A DNA stretch of 64,000 nucleotides from an uncultured Lentisphaeria bacterium (GTDB taxonomy: Bacteria; Verrucomicrobiota; Lentisphaeria; Oligosphaerales; Oligosphaeraceae). How positions within the stretch are numbered: position 1 is the stretch's first letter; each line of letters starts with the position of its first letter. This document shows positions 42,201 through 50,682 of the stretch, piece after piece. A program made the position numbers and the translations under genes. The notes beneath the pieces are model-generated. The model was not told the origin of the DNA and searched no databases. It saw nothing but the letters and a program-made list of their open reading frames with translations. The stretch spans positions 27,750 through 91,749 of the forward strand of contig CAKUJM010000003.1 of NCBI GenBank assembly GCA_934661755.1. The letters are read 5' to 3'.

Positions 42201-43097
42201 AGGACCGAACTCTATCTGGCCAGCGCCCTGGAGTCGCCGGAAATGCAGGAACTGGCAGCCAAATACCCGACGATGCGGCTCTTCAGCAAATGGCTGGTGC
42301 GGGTGCAGACCGCATCCGGGAACACCGTGTGGCTCAATGACCAAAGCCAGTACGGGCAGTTCGGAACCTGCAAATACGACCATGCGCTGCTGCTGCGGCT
42401 GAAAAACGGCGACCTGGAGACCCTCAGGCTACCGCCGGAATTGTCCAACTTCACAAGGGAAAAACAGGAGATCCGCCTGGACGACGACGGCAATGCCACT
42501 GTCACCGTCACCACCTATGTCCAGGGCTCGCAATTCGGCGAACTCAAGCGGCGCTATGCCCAGATGACCGCCGAGCAGCGCCGGCGCCATTACCAGAAGC
42601 TGGTTGCCGACTACTCCCAGAATGCCCGGCCGGTCACCGAGGACCTCCGGACCGACTTCATCCGCTACCCCGGCGAGATCTCCTACACCATCCAGGTCGA
42701 TCATTTCGCCCAGGCTGACGGGCAGTTCTGCTATTTTACGATGAACAACCCTGCGGCGACGGCATTGGGCGACGCCCGCGCCCAGAAACGCGAAAATCCG
42801 CTCTACTGGAGCGCCTTCCGCCAAAGCGAACGCGAAATCGCCATCACCATGCCGCCGTCATACCGCCAGCCGCTGCTGATGCCCCGGAAATTCAGCTGGC
42901 GCTTTCCCGGCGGCGGCACCATCGACTTCCGATGCCGCCCTGCCGGCAAGACCGCCGCCGGCGCGGCCGAATATCTCTTCACCACCCGAAGCAACCTGAT
43001 CCCTGCAATCATCCTGCCTCCGCAATATCCGTCCCTGCAGGAGGCCCACAAGACGCTTCAGCATCCATCGATGAACTCCGTCCTGCTCGGCCGCTGA
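39228..43097 (+). CDS. Exported DUF3857 protein with two transglutaminase-like domains, the second degenerate
   Basis: A 1289-residue protein with a signal peptide (RLASAFLLALILPLGAYTW) and AAGGA upstream of the ATG. Residues about 40-250 match DUF3857. The first transglutaminase-like domain has GVCRDKAALLVAML (Cys about 343), YFNHAITAV (His about 383) and TLMDPTNE (Asp about 400), a full Cys-His-Asp triad. The second half repeats the plan: DUF3857-like NHQVTIELKDDHNWEYEE, then IRDFIEQNIRR and DGYGNSADVALLYCAILRAAGF. In that copy the catalytic Cys position is Asn, so it is probably inactive. Such proteins are periplasmic and their substrates are unknown. The fusion looks like a tandem duplication of a DUF3857-transglutaminase gene with loss of activity in the second copy. 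Confidence 0.85.
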   Translation: MIHRLASAFLLALILPLGAYTWQEGPYALVLDSTIDQRSAMVDREKYPDANAVVLEYAMSTRYKADGTYLQVADSAIKILTEKGVEEFRVVSSWYNRSYSRAKIPLVQLIKPDGTRINVDLKHNTSEMSENSDMAANIYDPQSRVIKVTVPGLAPGDILRCICVDETTRPRIPDSFSDLILFENENPIIHLAVTINAPESLPLNSIAVKDRQGAGLKHEVRRLNNRIVYTWEAADVPQYFSEPKMPPAAAYLQRLLVSTFKDWQEVSRWYWRLCEPHLKTTAAIEQEVRRLTQSCRDDREKTVAIFNFVSQKIRYMGVIAEDTAPGYEPHDVAKTFDDRAGVCRDKAALLVAMLRCAGLESFPVLIHTSAKRDPEVPMPYFNHAITAVRDRESGAITLMDPTNETTRDLLPSYLSDRSYLLATPEGDPLRTSPVQPAGNNLVEIRTSGELSGDGKLSIMSELVFNGINDNAYRMLMLNTPPADRRQFFEKLLRQRLPGCRINSIALAPADLQDMSRPFSVVLTAEAPEYLNDGGGDGNYATMRIPRLAGLFGMINFIFRDATLARRRFPYDTGFTCGTREEITLRLPDTLVPAAIPQYRSHDDELMLWQRRIGITSGALFFASAYSSRQVQYAPEQYGRVKEALRDFEAADRKQVVFRKIAPPAAKSGDDGGDGDPETPDAVIRNHQVTIELKDDHNWEYEELARIQVMSYNGVKENSDMFWEYNPLWDEIEILEARVINDGDVRELPAGMIHRLDADWAAAAPRYPAGKILVVNFPGVQPGSVIEYRLRRTMRNRPFFAFEGVLRSIYPADHISYALMLPGSMKDARPDFHPGGMLGLVPKKDRPAVNASRERLDDGRMLYRWEIANARRIRVEDAMAPLNTFAPAIAFSRGNWRDYAAQIRDAVAPLLAADPAIASQAVALTANAADEEEKLVRIRDFIEQNIRRSAPDFCELPLGALTAPATTLRDGYGNSADVALLYCAILRAAGFDRTELYLASALESPEMQELAAKYPTMRLFSKWLVRVQTASGNTVWLNDQSQYGQFGTCKYDHALLLRLKNGDLETLRLPPELSNFTREKQEIRLDDDGNATVTVTTYVQGSQFGELKRRYAQMTAEQRRRHYQKLVADYSQNARPVTEDLRTDFIRYPGEISYTIQVDHFAQADGQFCYFTMNNPAATALGDARAQKRENPLYWSAFRQSEREIAITMPPSYRQPLLMPRKFSWRFPGGGTIDFRCRPAGKTAAGAAEYLFTTRSNLIPAIILPPQYPSLQEAHKTLQHPSMNSVLLGR

Positions 43098-43182
43098 CGC
43101 CCATCTCCGCGGACCGGGGGAGGAGGATGAGGGCCTGTCCCGCCATCCGCCGCCGCCGCCCGCCCGCCTGTGCATTTACGCC

Positions 43183-44157
43183 ATGCCCATTCTTGACCAT
43201 TCCAGCTACCGGGCGCCATTCCTGCTCGGCGGCGCCCATCTGCAGACCATCTACCCCAGCTATTTCACCAAACCGGACGCCGTCGACTACCAGCGGGAAA
43301 AAATGGCCACCCCCGACGACGACTACCTTTATCTGGACTGGGCGCTTGCCAACGCCCCCCGGCGTTCGACGAAGCTGGTGATCGTCTGCCATGGCCTGTG
43401 CGGCGGCACCATGAGGCACTATGTCACCAGCACCGTCCGGGCCTTCCGCGAAAACGGCACCGACTGCCTGGCATGGAACTACCGCGGCACCGGGCGGGTG
43501 GACAACGCCACCCCGCTGGCCACCACCAGCGACTCCACCAACGAGGTCTCATGGGTGGTTGAAAACGCCATTGCCAAAGGATACCAGTCAATCTACCTGG
43601 TCGGGTATTCCATGGGCGCCAACCTGGTGATGCTGTATCTCGGACGCGAGGTCAGGAAGCTTCCGCCGCAGATCCGCGGCGGCGTCGGCATTTGCGGCAC
43701 CATCGACATCCCGGTATGCACCGCCCATATCGAGACCGAGCTGTTCGGGATCTACCAGAGGCATTTCGTCAAGGACCTGTGCAACCATATCCGGCAAAAA
43801 CATGAGAGGCTGCCGCAATTCTCCATCGACGGCATCGATGACATCCACACCTTCAACGACTTCGACAACCGCTTCACCGCGCCGATCATGGGATACCGCG
43901 ACGCCCAGGACTACTATGTCAAGGCCAGCGCCTGCCGCTGGCTGGACGCCATCGACCGCCCGGCGCTGCTGATCCAGCCGAAGAACGACCCGTTCCTGGA
44001 CGGCCAGTGCTATCCGCTGGAGGCCGCGCGGAGAAACCCCAACCTCTTCCTGGAAATGCCGGCAAGCGGCGGACATTGCGGATTCATCACCCGCGGCCAT
44101 CGCCTCTGGTGGCCAGCCTGGCGCAGCCGGCAGTTCTTCGACCAGATGACGCAATGA
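43183..44157 (+). CDS. YheT-like alpha/beta hydrolase
   Basis: A 324-residue alpha/beta hydrolase of the YheT/EMB8 group. It begins with FLLGGAHLQTIYPSYF, the characteristic GxxQT motif. It continues with the oxyanion region VCHGLCGGTMRHY, the strand WNYRGTGRVDN, the nucleophile elbow VGYSMGANL (Ser) and a C-terminal SGGHCGF with the catalytic His. The Asp is probably in IQPKNDPF. Substrates are unknown; short-chain ester hydrolysis is usual for the family. The start at 43183 (MPILDHSSYRAP) fits other members. It is followed at 80 bp by a nitroreductase-like gene. Confidence 0.87.
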   Translation: MPILDHSSYRAPFLLGGAHLQTIYPSYFTKPDAVDYQREKMATPDDDYLYLDWALANAPRRSTKLVIVCHGLCGGTMRHYVTSTVRAFRENGTDCLAWNYRGTGRVDNATPLATTSDSTNEVSWVVENAIAKGYQSIYLVGYSMGANLVMLYLGREVRKLPPQIRGGVGICGTIDIPVCTAHIETELFGIYQRHFVKDLCNHIRQKHERLPQFSIDGIDDIHTFNDFDNRFTAPIMGYRDAQDYYVKASACRWLDAIDRPALLIQPKNDPFLDGQCYPLEAARRNPNLFLEMPASGGHCGFITRGHRLWWPAWRSRQFFDQMTQ

Positions 44158-44236
44158 CGGAGGAAGGCGGAAGCCAGCGGTGCACTGCGGCCCTCAGCCA
44201 TTGTCTTCACCCACCCCAAGCCGAGGAGAAAAAGCC

Positions 44237-44749
44237 ATGGACTTCACCGAACTGACAAAAAAACGCTATTCCGTCCGAAAATTTACCCCCCAGCCGCTCA
44301 CATCCGCAGAAATTGAGGCTATATTGGAAGTGGCCGCAGATGCGCCGACGGCCTGCAACAATCAGCCTCAGCGCATCTACGTGGCCAAATCGCCGGAGGC
44401 GCGTGCCGCAGTGGCCAGAAGCACCTCATGCCACTTCAATGCGCCGGTGCTCTTCGTCGTGTGCTACGACGAGGATGTCTGCTGGCACCGCCAGTTCGAT
44501 GGACAGTCATATGGCGCAGTCGATGCCACCATCGCCATGACCCAGATGATGCTCAAGGCCACCGAACTTGGTCTGGGATCCACCTTCGTTGGATGGTTCG
44601 ATCCCCAAATCCTGCGCGATGCCCTGAAACTGCCGGCCAACCTCATTCCGGTTGGAATCCTCCCGGTCGGCCATCCCTCCCCGGACGGAGGGCCGGCCCC
44701 CGCCCATGACACCCGCCGTGGAATCGCGGCGATTACCACTGAATTATAG
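44237..44749 (+). CDS. Nitroreductase-family flavoprotein
   Basis: A 170-residue FMN enzyme. It begins MDFTELTKKRYSVRKFTPQP, the typical FMN-binding start with RxSxRxF. DAPTACNNQPQRIYV is the second FMN contact, and ELGLGSTFVGWFDP is near the C-terminal part. GAG GAG upstream of ATG 44237 supports this start; the frame is open from 44180. The family reduces nitro compounds, quinones or other acceptors with NAD(P)H; the natural substrate cannot be told. It lies 14 bp upstream of the CMK-like/BON gene, so both are probably co-transcribed. Confidence 0.87.
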   Translation: MDFTELTKKRYSVRKFTPQPLTSAEIEAILEVAADAPTACNNQPQRIYVAKSPEARAAVARSTSCHFNAPVLFVVCYDEDVCWHRQFDGQSYGAVDATIAMTQMMLKATELGLGSTFVGWFDPQILRDALKLPANLIPVGILPVGHPSPDGGPAPAHDTRRGIAAITTEL

Positions 44750-44763
44750 AGGAGAGTAAATCA

Positions 44764-45594
44764 ATGGCAATCATTACCATCGCACGTGAACTGGGAAGCT
44801 GGAAGAACGACACTGCACTCAAGCTGACCGACTCCCTCGGCGGGATGCTGCTGGACAAGGAGAAGGTCGAGTCGCAGTTGCTGGCAAAGGGCCTCACCGA
44901 CCAGGTCATCCAGCGCTATGACGAGCGCAAGCCCGGATTCTTCTCCTCCTTCTCGTCGGATCAGGACCTCTATCTGATCTACCTCAAGACCATGATGCTG
45001 GAAACCGCCACCGCCAATCCGGTCTGCCTGATTGTCGGACGCTGCGGAAACATCATCCTGCGCCGACTCCCCAACTGCCTGCGCGTCCGGCTCATCGCCC
45101 CCGAAAAGGTCCGCATGCGCAATATCATGGAAAAATACCAGTGCCCGGAAAACGTCGCCCTCAAAATGATGAAGGCCAGCGACAGCAACCGCGCGGGATT
45201 CTGCCAGTTCCACTTCAATGCCAAATGGAGCAGCCCGGTCAACTACGACCTCACCATAAATACCGAAAACCTTGATTCCGATGGCATTGTCGAGACCATC
45301 CGCAATGCGGTCAAGCTCCAGATCACTCCCAAGCGCGAGCGCGCCGGCGCGGAGATGCTGAAGAATCTGCTTCTGGCGCAGCGCGTAGTCAGCCATATCA
45401 TCATCGACCGCAAGCTCTCGCTGGCATTCCTCGAAGCCACCGCCACCTCCGACGGGCATATCACCCTGCTGGGGGCCACTTCCTCCCCCGCCGCCGCCGG
45501 CCTGGCCGCCGACGCCGCCGCGGAAGTCGAAGGCGTCACCAAGGTGATCAATAAAATCCAAGTCGCCGTCGAACTGGCGCACGTGCACATGTAA
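44764..45594 (+). CDS. Cytidylate-kinase-like protein with C-terminal BON-like domain
   Basis: A 276-residue protein. Residues 1-195 match the cytidylate-kinase-like family: AIITIARELGSWKNDTALKL, VCLIVGRCGNIILRRLPNCLRVRLIAP, and INTENLD near the end. In this copy the P-loop-like GSGG is GSWK, so nucleotide binding may differ. Residues about 215-276 look like a BON domain, a phospholipid or sugar-binding beta-alpha module ending in EVEGVTKVINKIQVAVEL. A GGAGAG ribosome site precedes the ATG. The kinase-BON combination suggests a regulatory rather than CMP-phosphorylating role (inference). It is followed by a long-stem hairpin. Confidence 0.75.
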   Translation: MAIITIARELGSWKNDTALKLTDSLGGMLLDKEKVESQLLAKGLTDQVIQRYDERKPGFFSSFSSDQDLYLIYLKTMMLETATANPVCLIVGRCGNIILRRLPNCLRVRLIAPEKVRMRNIMEKYQCPENVALKMMKASDSNRAGFCQFHFNAKWSSPVNYDLTINTENLDSDGIVETIRNAVKLQITPKRERAGAEMLKNLLLAQRVVSHIIIDRKLSLAFLEATATSDGHITLLGATSSPAAAGLAADAAAEVEGVTKVINKIQVAVELAHVHM

Positions 45595-45606
45595 CCCCGA
45601 AGACTG

Positions 45607-45680
45607 CAGCTGACGGCGCCTGTGGTGGCTGTACGGCGGTCACAAAAGGCCGCCCCCCCCCTCCCGGGCGCCGTCAGCTG
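45607..45680 (+). terminator. Hairpin with perfect 14-bp stem after CMK-like gene
   Basis: cagctgacggcgcc (45607-45620) pairs perfectly with ggcgccgtcagctg (45667-45680). The 46-base loop contains ggcggtcacaaaaggccgcc, which can itself fold. A C-run rather than a T-run flanks it. A terminator/mRNA-stability element is most likely; a structured regulatory RNA ahead of fabI is possible. Confidence 0.5.
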
Positions 45681-45713
45681 TCATCCCCCCCACCCCTGGA
45701 CGCCTCGCCCAAA

Positions 45714-46523
45714 ATGGATTTTCTAGGTCTCAACGGCAAGCACATCATCCTCACGGGCATCGCCAACCGCCGGAGCATCGCGGCGTCGGTGGCGAAAATC
45801 CTGGCCGAGGCCGGCGCCGACGTGCTTTATGTATTCAAGGACGCCGCCTTGCGTGACAAGAACCGCGCGCTCATTGGCGAGCAAGCCAGCTGTGCCATTT
45901 GCGATGTCGCCCGGGAGGAAGACCTTCCGGAACTGGCCAAGGCCGTGGACGCATGGTCGCCGAAGGTCGATGGACTGGTGCATTCAATCGCCTTCGCCAA
46001 CTATTCCGAGGGCATCAAGCCATTCCATGACACCCTGAAGGGCGATTTTCTGCAGGCCATGGACATATCCTGCTTTTCGCTGATCAGCCTCTGCCACCAT
46101 TTGAAGGAGCGCTTCAGCGCCCAGGCGTCGATTGTCACCATGTCGATTTCCAGCACCCGGATGGCCTCCGCCAGCTATGGATACATGGGGCCGGTGAAGG
46201 CCGCCCTGGATTCCAGCGTCGTCTTCCTGGCCAAGTCGCTCACATCGGAGATCTCGCCATTTCTGCGCGTCAATGCCGTCGGGGCCAGCCCATTGAAGAC
46301 CAGCGCATCCGCCGGCATCCCCGGCTATGTCGACGCCTACCTCTATGCGGAGAAGGCGACTTTGCGCCATGAGGCGCTCCAGACCCAGGAGGCGGCCAAT
46401 ATCGTGGCATTTCTGCTCAGCGGGCGTTCCAGCGGCATCAACGCCCAGACCATCATTGCGGACGCCGGCATGAGCTGCAACTATTTTGACGACGAGCTGG
46501 TGCACCCCGGGCGCAACGGCTAG
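45714..46523 (+). CDS. fabI: Enoyl-[acyl-carrier-protein] reductase, FabI-type
   Basis: FabI reduces trans-2-enoyl-ACP with NADH in the last step of fatty-acid elongation. The 269-residue SDR protein begins MDFLGLNGKHIILTGIANRRSIA, the FabI-specific variant of the Rossmann loop. It has VDGLVHSIAFAN and the active-site Tyr-(6)-Lys in SYGYMGPVKAALD, plus the late RVNAVGASPLKTSASAGI. The upstream Tyr common in FabI (about ten residues before the active-site Tyr) is Ile here, in the sequence VTMSISSTRMASAS. This may affect the active site and inhibitor contacts. It starts 33 bp after the hairpin and is followed at 6 bp by the AsmA-like gene. Confidence 0.87.
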   Translation: MDFLGLNGKHIILTGIANRRSIAASVAKILAEAGADVLYVFKDAALRDKNRALIGEQASCAICDVAREEDLPELAKAVDAWSPKVDGLVHSIAFANYSEGIKPFHDTLKGDFLQAMDISCFSLISLCHHLKERFSAQASIVTMSISSTRMASASYGYMGPVKAALDSSVVFLAKSLTSEISPFLRVNAVGASPLKTSASAGIPGYVDAYLYAEKATLRHEALQTQEAANIVAFLLSGRSSGINAQTIIADAGMSCNYFDDELVHPGRNG

Positions 46524-46529
46524 ACGGTG

Positions 46530-49500
46530 ATGACACTGCCGTTTTTTTCCGCCATCCGAAGATATCTCAAGTGGGCAGTGCTGGCCGCCGCCGTGCTGTT
46601 CGTGCTTATTGAAAGCTGGCTCTGCCTGGTTGGCTGGCCGCGCTTCACCCGCAGAATCCTCGCCCGCCATTTGGCGCCGGCGGGCGGCAGTTGCCAGATC
46701 GGCTGGATGCGCGGGACGCTGCTTTTCGGCATCGAGCTGGAGAATCTGGCCATCCATGCCCCTTCAGACGCCGGCCAGATCAACGCCGTCATCCCGTCGC
46801 TGGCCGTCGGCTTCAACCGCCTGGCGCTTCTGCGTGGAAAAATCATCCCCGGCCATGTCAGCGCCCACCGCATCAGCGCCTCCATACTGGCCGGCCAATT
46901 CATCACCGCCTCCGGCGGCAAGCCCCGGCTTCACTGCAATGATGGCGAATTGAATCTGGCGTTGTCCGCCAACCGCACCATGAAGGGGCGCGCCAGCTTC
47001 AAATTCCACGGCGCCACCATCGGCGGTGAAATCGACCTGGCCAACTACCAGGGGCCGCGGCGGCTTCTGCGGGCTTTGGCGCACCACTTTGCCTCGACTT
47101 CATTTCAGAACGCCCCCGACTCGCTGTCACTCCAATGGCTGAACCGCGAGCTGGAGAAAATCACCCTCGGGAACTCCGACGCCCACATCCGCTTCGAGCT
47201 CACCGGCGACCTGGCGTCTTCCGGCTCGCTGCAGCTGTACGGCTGGCTGGATCTGACCAGTACCATCATCCATGGAGTGGTGGTGCCCAAATTGCGCGGC
47301 GAATTCAATCTCAGGGAACACCGGCTCGAAATACGCCAGCAGCTGCTGCTTTCCATGCAGGAGACCATCAACGCCGAGGCGGTGATCGATTTGACGGAAG
47401 GGACCGTCATGGGAAACGCCAATGGCGCGATCATGCCTGCCAGCCTTTTGTCGCTGACCGCCATGCCGCCGTCGCTGCTGCCCTCCGAAATCGTATTCGC
47501 CGACCCGGTCAACTTCAGTGCGACCCTTCCCAAGTCGTCTCTGACATCACCGCAGTCGTGGCGGCCGGAAGTCGATTTCACCTTCAATCAGGTGGCGCTG
47601 CATCGCATTTCATTCCACGACGGCAGCGGCGTCATCGCCTATGACAACGGCAAAATCCACCTCCGGCAGCTGAAGGCCGCCCTCGACTACCGCAATCGCG
47701 AAATCATCCGCATCAGCGCATCATACGACTGCCGCCGCCATACCATCAGCGGCGCCATCCAGGGGCGTTGCAACATCCGCCGCCTTATCGGAAAATACTA
47801 CAGCCTCCGCCATAGCGTGCTTCCCGCCGAGGACCGCTATGAGAATTTCACCGCCGTGATCGACGAGTCGCCCATCGGCGACTGGCGGCAAATCCGGGCC
47901 GATGCGGAAATAACCCGCCGTCGGCTCGAATACGGCGTCATCCGGCTGCAGGATCTGCGCTCCACCATCCGCCTGCGCGACGGGCAGGTCGTCATTCCGG
48001 AAATATCCGCCGGCATTGCCGGCAGCCGCCACTGCCGCTTCAGCATGTCCACCGGATTCCCGCTCAAGTCGCTGCTGTCATCGACGCCGGTCCTCACCTT
48101 GCCGATGCAATTGCGCGTGGATGGCGAGGGGCTCTCGCCACTCCCCGGCCTGACGCCGGTGCTGGAGGCCGCCGCCACCGTCAAGGTCGATTTCGACCAG
48201 TCAACGCTGTCAATCACCAATGGCAGCGGCCGGACCGCCGCCACGCCGCTGGGGATGATATTGCGGCAGCTGCTCCATTCCGGCGATCCGGCCCTGGACG
48301 AGTTCCTCGCCTGGACCCGCGGGTGGACCATGGCGCCATTCACCTTCGCGATGCCTCCATGGGAATGGGACGGCGCCTCTGAATGGGCAATCAATGGCGA
48401 CCTCGCCTTCGATGACTGGGAATTCATGACCGTGCCGCTGGACTACGGGAGCGCCAAGATCGCAGTATCCGCCAATGATCTGCAATTCACCGAAATCGAC
48501 GGCCGGCTCGCCGGACAGGAAAAGCCCTTCTCCATCGAACGGATTGCTGTGGATTTCCAGCCTGTCGCGGTAAAAATCGACAACATCAGATACCAGGGGC
48601 CGCCCGAGGCCGTCGAGCCCTTTGTCCATGATGCCGGGGCACGGGACATCTACCGCCGGATCTGGCATGACGTCACCTGGCTGGGCACGGGCGCACCGCA
48701 ATTCTTCATCCGGTCGCTGCAATACCACGACCTGCCCGGAGGCCGCTGGAGCTTCACCCTTGACGGCAATTTCCATGCGCTTGACGCCTGCTACCGTGAG
48801 CTGCATCTGCCGCAAAGCAGCTGCGACATCCGCCTGGACCTCCCCGGCAACGATGGACTGCGGCTGGAGAACATCCGCGTTGCGGCCGCCAATGCCGCCA
48901 ATGCGCTCACCGCACGGGCGAACATCCGCTTCGACCGCGGCATCTCCGGCAAGTTCGAGGCCGATTTCCGCGACAGCGGCCTGGATCTGCTGGAGATCCT
49001 GCGCAACGCCATCCCGCCAATCGCCCCGGCGCTTAGCGGTTTCACCCTGGATCAATCCGGGCAATTCCAATGCCATGGCTCATTCGACACCTCGTTGAAC
49101 ACCTTCAATGTCGATGGGACCATGGTCACTGCGCAGATTCAATACCGGAATCTCAGCCTGAATGACGTCGATTGCAGCCTTGGCTATGGCGGCGACCGGC
49201 TTTCATGGAATCTGCACAACGCCCGCCTTCGCGGGGGCAGGCTATTCTCCTCCGGGGAATTCAACCTCAACAGCAAGAATGGCAAATGCGTCATCGACGC
49301 CCAGGCCATCCCCTTGGCGGAGCTGGCCAAGCTGGCCGCCCTCGCCTACAGCAACAATGGCGGCGAAGCGCCATCCCCCGATGCATCAAATTACCAGGGC
49401 GCAGTCAGCATCAATGCCAGCACCGACTTCTTCATTGGCTGGGCAAACCAGCCATTTCTCCTCGACGGCTATGGCCACCTCGAATTGCGCAATGCCGATC

Positions 49501-49889
49501 TTTGGCGGATTCCGCTGCTCACCACTCTCGGGAAGCTGCTCTCCGCGGGCTCCTTCAATTTCTTTTCCTCCGATGCAATCGCCAAGCTGGGAAGCATCTC
49601 CAAGCTGAATGCCGACATGGAGTTCCGGGGGCGGCGCATCGATGTCTCACAGCTGATGACCAACGGCACGGTCATCGCGCTGCTGGGTTCCGGCAGACTC
49701 GACCTGACCACCCGGGAAGTCGATTTCGTGGTCAGCAGCGAACTGCTTAGCGCGGTCCGGTTCATCTCGTGGCCGCTGCGGCCTCTGGCCTGGGCCTTCG
49801 AGGCACGCCTCGTCGGGACAATTCCCGAGATCTCCTGGAAATTGCAGTCAACTATACGTAAATATTTCAGCACCAAGGCACTGGATTAG
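46530..49889 (+). CDS. AsmA-like (bridge-type lipid-transfer) inner-membrane protein
   Basis: An 1119-residue protein with an N-terminal signal anchor (YLKWAVLAAAVLFVLIESWLCLVG, in two runs). It is followed by a very long beta-rich periplasmic part and the AsmA-type C-terminal region near its end (GSFNFFSSDAIAKLG, MEFRGRRIDVSQLM, GSGRLDLTTREVDFVV). AsmA, TamB and YdbH-like proteins form hydrophobic grooves that carry phospholipids from inner to outer membrane in Gram-negative bacteria. It sits 6 bp after fabI, a sensible pairing of fatty-acid synthesis and lipid delivery. A GTG at 46527 just before the ATG is an alternative start. The exact subfamily is not certain. Confidence 0.8.
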   Translation: MTLPFFSAIRRYLKWAVLAAAVLFVLIESWLCLVGWPRFTRRILARHLAPAGGSCQIGWMRGTLLFGIELENLAIHAPSDAGQINAVIPSLAVGFNRLALLRGKIIPGHVSAHRISASILAGQFITASGGKPRLHCNDGELNLALSANRTMKGRASFKFHGATIGGEIDLANYQGPRRLLRALAHHFASTSFQNAPDSLSLQWLNRELEKITLGNSDAHIRFELTGDLASSGSLQLYGWLDLTSTIIHGVVVPKLRGEFNLREHRLEIRQQLLLSMQETINAEAVIDLTEGTVMGNANGAIMPASLLSLTAMPPSLLPSEIVFADPVNFSATLPKSSLTSPQSWRPEVDFTFNQVALHRISFHDGSGVIAYDNGKIHLRQLKAALDYRNREIIRISASYDCRRHTISGAIQGRCNIRRLIGKYYSLRHSVLPAEDRYENFTAVIDESPIGDWRQIRADAEITRRRLEYGVIRLQDLRSTIRLRDGQVVIPEISAGIAGSRHCRFSMSTGFPLKSLLSSTPVLTLPMQLRVDGEGLSPLPGLTPVLEAAATVKVDFDQSTLSITNGSGRTAATPLGMILRQLLHSGDPALDEFLAWTRGWTMAPFTFAMPPWEWDGASEWAINGDLAFDDWEFMTVPLDYGSAKIAVSANDLQFTEIDGRLAGQEKPFSIERIAVDFQPVAVKIDNIRYQGPPEAVEPFVHDAGARDIYRRIWHDVTWLGTGAPQFFIRSLQYHDLPGGRWSFTLDGNFHALDACYRELHLPQSSCDIRLDLPGNDGLRLENIRVAAANAANALTARANIRFDRGISGKFEADFRDSGLDLLEILRNAIPPIAPALSGFTLDQSGQFQCHGSFDTSLNTFNVDGTMVTAQIQYRNLSLNDVDCSLGYGGDRLSWNLHNARLRGGRLFSSGEFNLNSKNGKCVIDAQAIPLAELAKLAALAYSNNGGEAPSPDASNYQGAVSINASTDFFIGWANQPFLLDGYGHLELRNADLWRIPLLTTLGKLLSAGSFNFFSSDAIAKLGSISKLNADMEFRGRRIDVSQLMTNGTVIALLGSGRLDLTTREVDFVVSSELLSAVRFISWPLRPLAWAFEARLVGTIPEISWKLQSTIRKYFSTKALD

Positions 49890-49905
49890 CGTATCCAGAG
49901 CGCTG

Positions 49906-50601
49906 CTATTTCAATGACAGCTCGGCCAGTATGGCCTTGGCGGCATCGCATGGATTCGCAGCGGCGGTGATGGGGCGTCCGACCACAATATACGACGCTC
50001 CGGATTGAGCCGCCAGACGCGGCGTCATCACGCGCTTCTGATCCCCCAGCGCCGTGCCGGACGGCCGGATCCCCGGCACCACCGTGACGAAATCGCCGCC
50101 GCAGGCACGATGGATCGCCTCCAGCTCCAGCGGCGAACACACCACCCCGCCCAGCCCGGCATCGCGGGTCAGCCTGGCCAGCCGCACCACCTGCTCCTCC
50201 GGGGTCGCATTGACGCCGATGGCAGCCAGGCTGGAGGCATCCATGCTGGTAAGCACCGTCACCGCAATCACCAGCTTGCCGGTGTCATTGGCGGCTTCGG
50301 CTGCGGCCTTGAGCATCTCCGGACCGCCGGAAGCATGGACATTGATGATATCCGCGCCGATGGCGGCCGCGGCGCGCACCGCGCCCGCCACCGTGTTCGG
50401 GATATCATGGTACTTCATGTCCAGAAACACCTTCTTTCCCCGGGCCTTGAGCTCGTGGATGACCGCCGGGCCGCAAAGCGTGAAAAGCTGCTTGCCGACC
50501 TTGTACCACTCGACGGCGTCTCCGGCCGCATCAACCAGTTGCAATGCGGCATTAATCTGCGGAAAATCCAAGGCGACAATCAGTTTGGCATTCATGGACA
50601 T
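49906..50601 (-). CDS. pyrF: Orotidine 5'-phosphate decarboxylase
   Basis: PyrF makes UMP from OMP in pyrimidine synthesis. The 231-residue TIM-barrel protein has KLIVALDFP, VEWYKVGKQLF, the catalytic FLDMKYHDIPNTV (Lys-Asp-x-Lys type motif) and the phosphate loop TVVPGIRPSG, then YIVVGRPITAAANP. Length and motifs are complete. It converges with the AsmA-like gene, with a 16-bp gap at the 3' ends. The start is MSMNAK at 50601, or the second Met two codons on. No Shine-Dalgarno is visible. Other pyr genes are not in the window. Confidence 0.96.
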   Translation of the reverse strand: MSMNAKLIVALDFPQINAALQLVDAAGDAVEWYKVGKQLFTLCGPAVIHELKARGKKVFLDMKYHDIPNTVAGAVRAAAAIGADIINVHASGGPEMLKAAAEAANDTGKLVIAVTVLTSMDASSLAAIGVNATPEEQVVRLARLTRDAGLGGVVCSPLELEAIHRACGGDFVTVVPGIRPSGTALGDQKRVMTPRLAAQSGASYIVVGRPITAAANPCDAAKAILAELSLK

Positions 50602-50682
50602 GGGAGGAGCGTATGCTTATTTTTGCATGGAAGGGGACCGGGACGTCTTTTCTTGTGCCGCCCCGGCACAACCAAATGCGGA

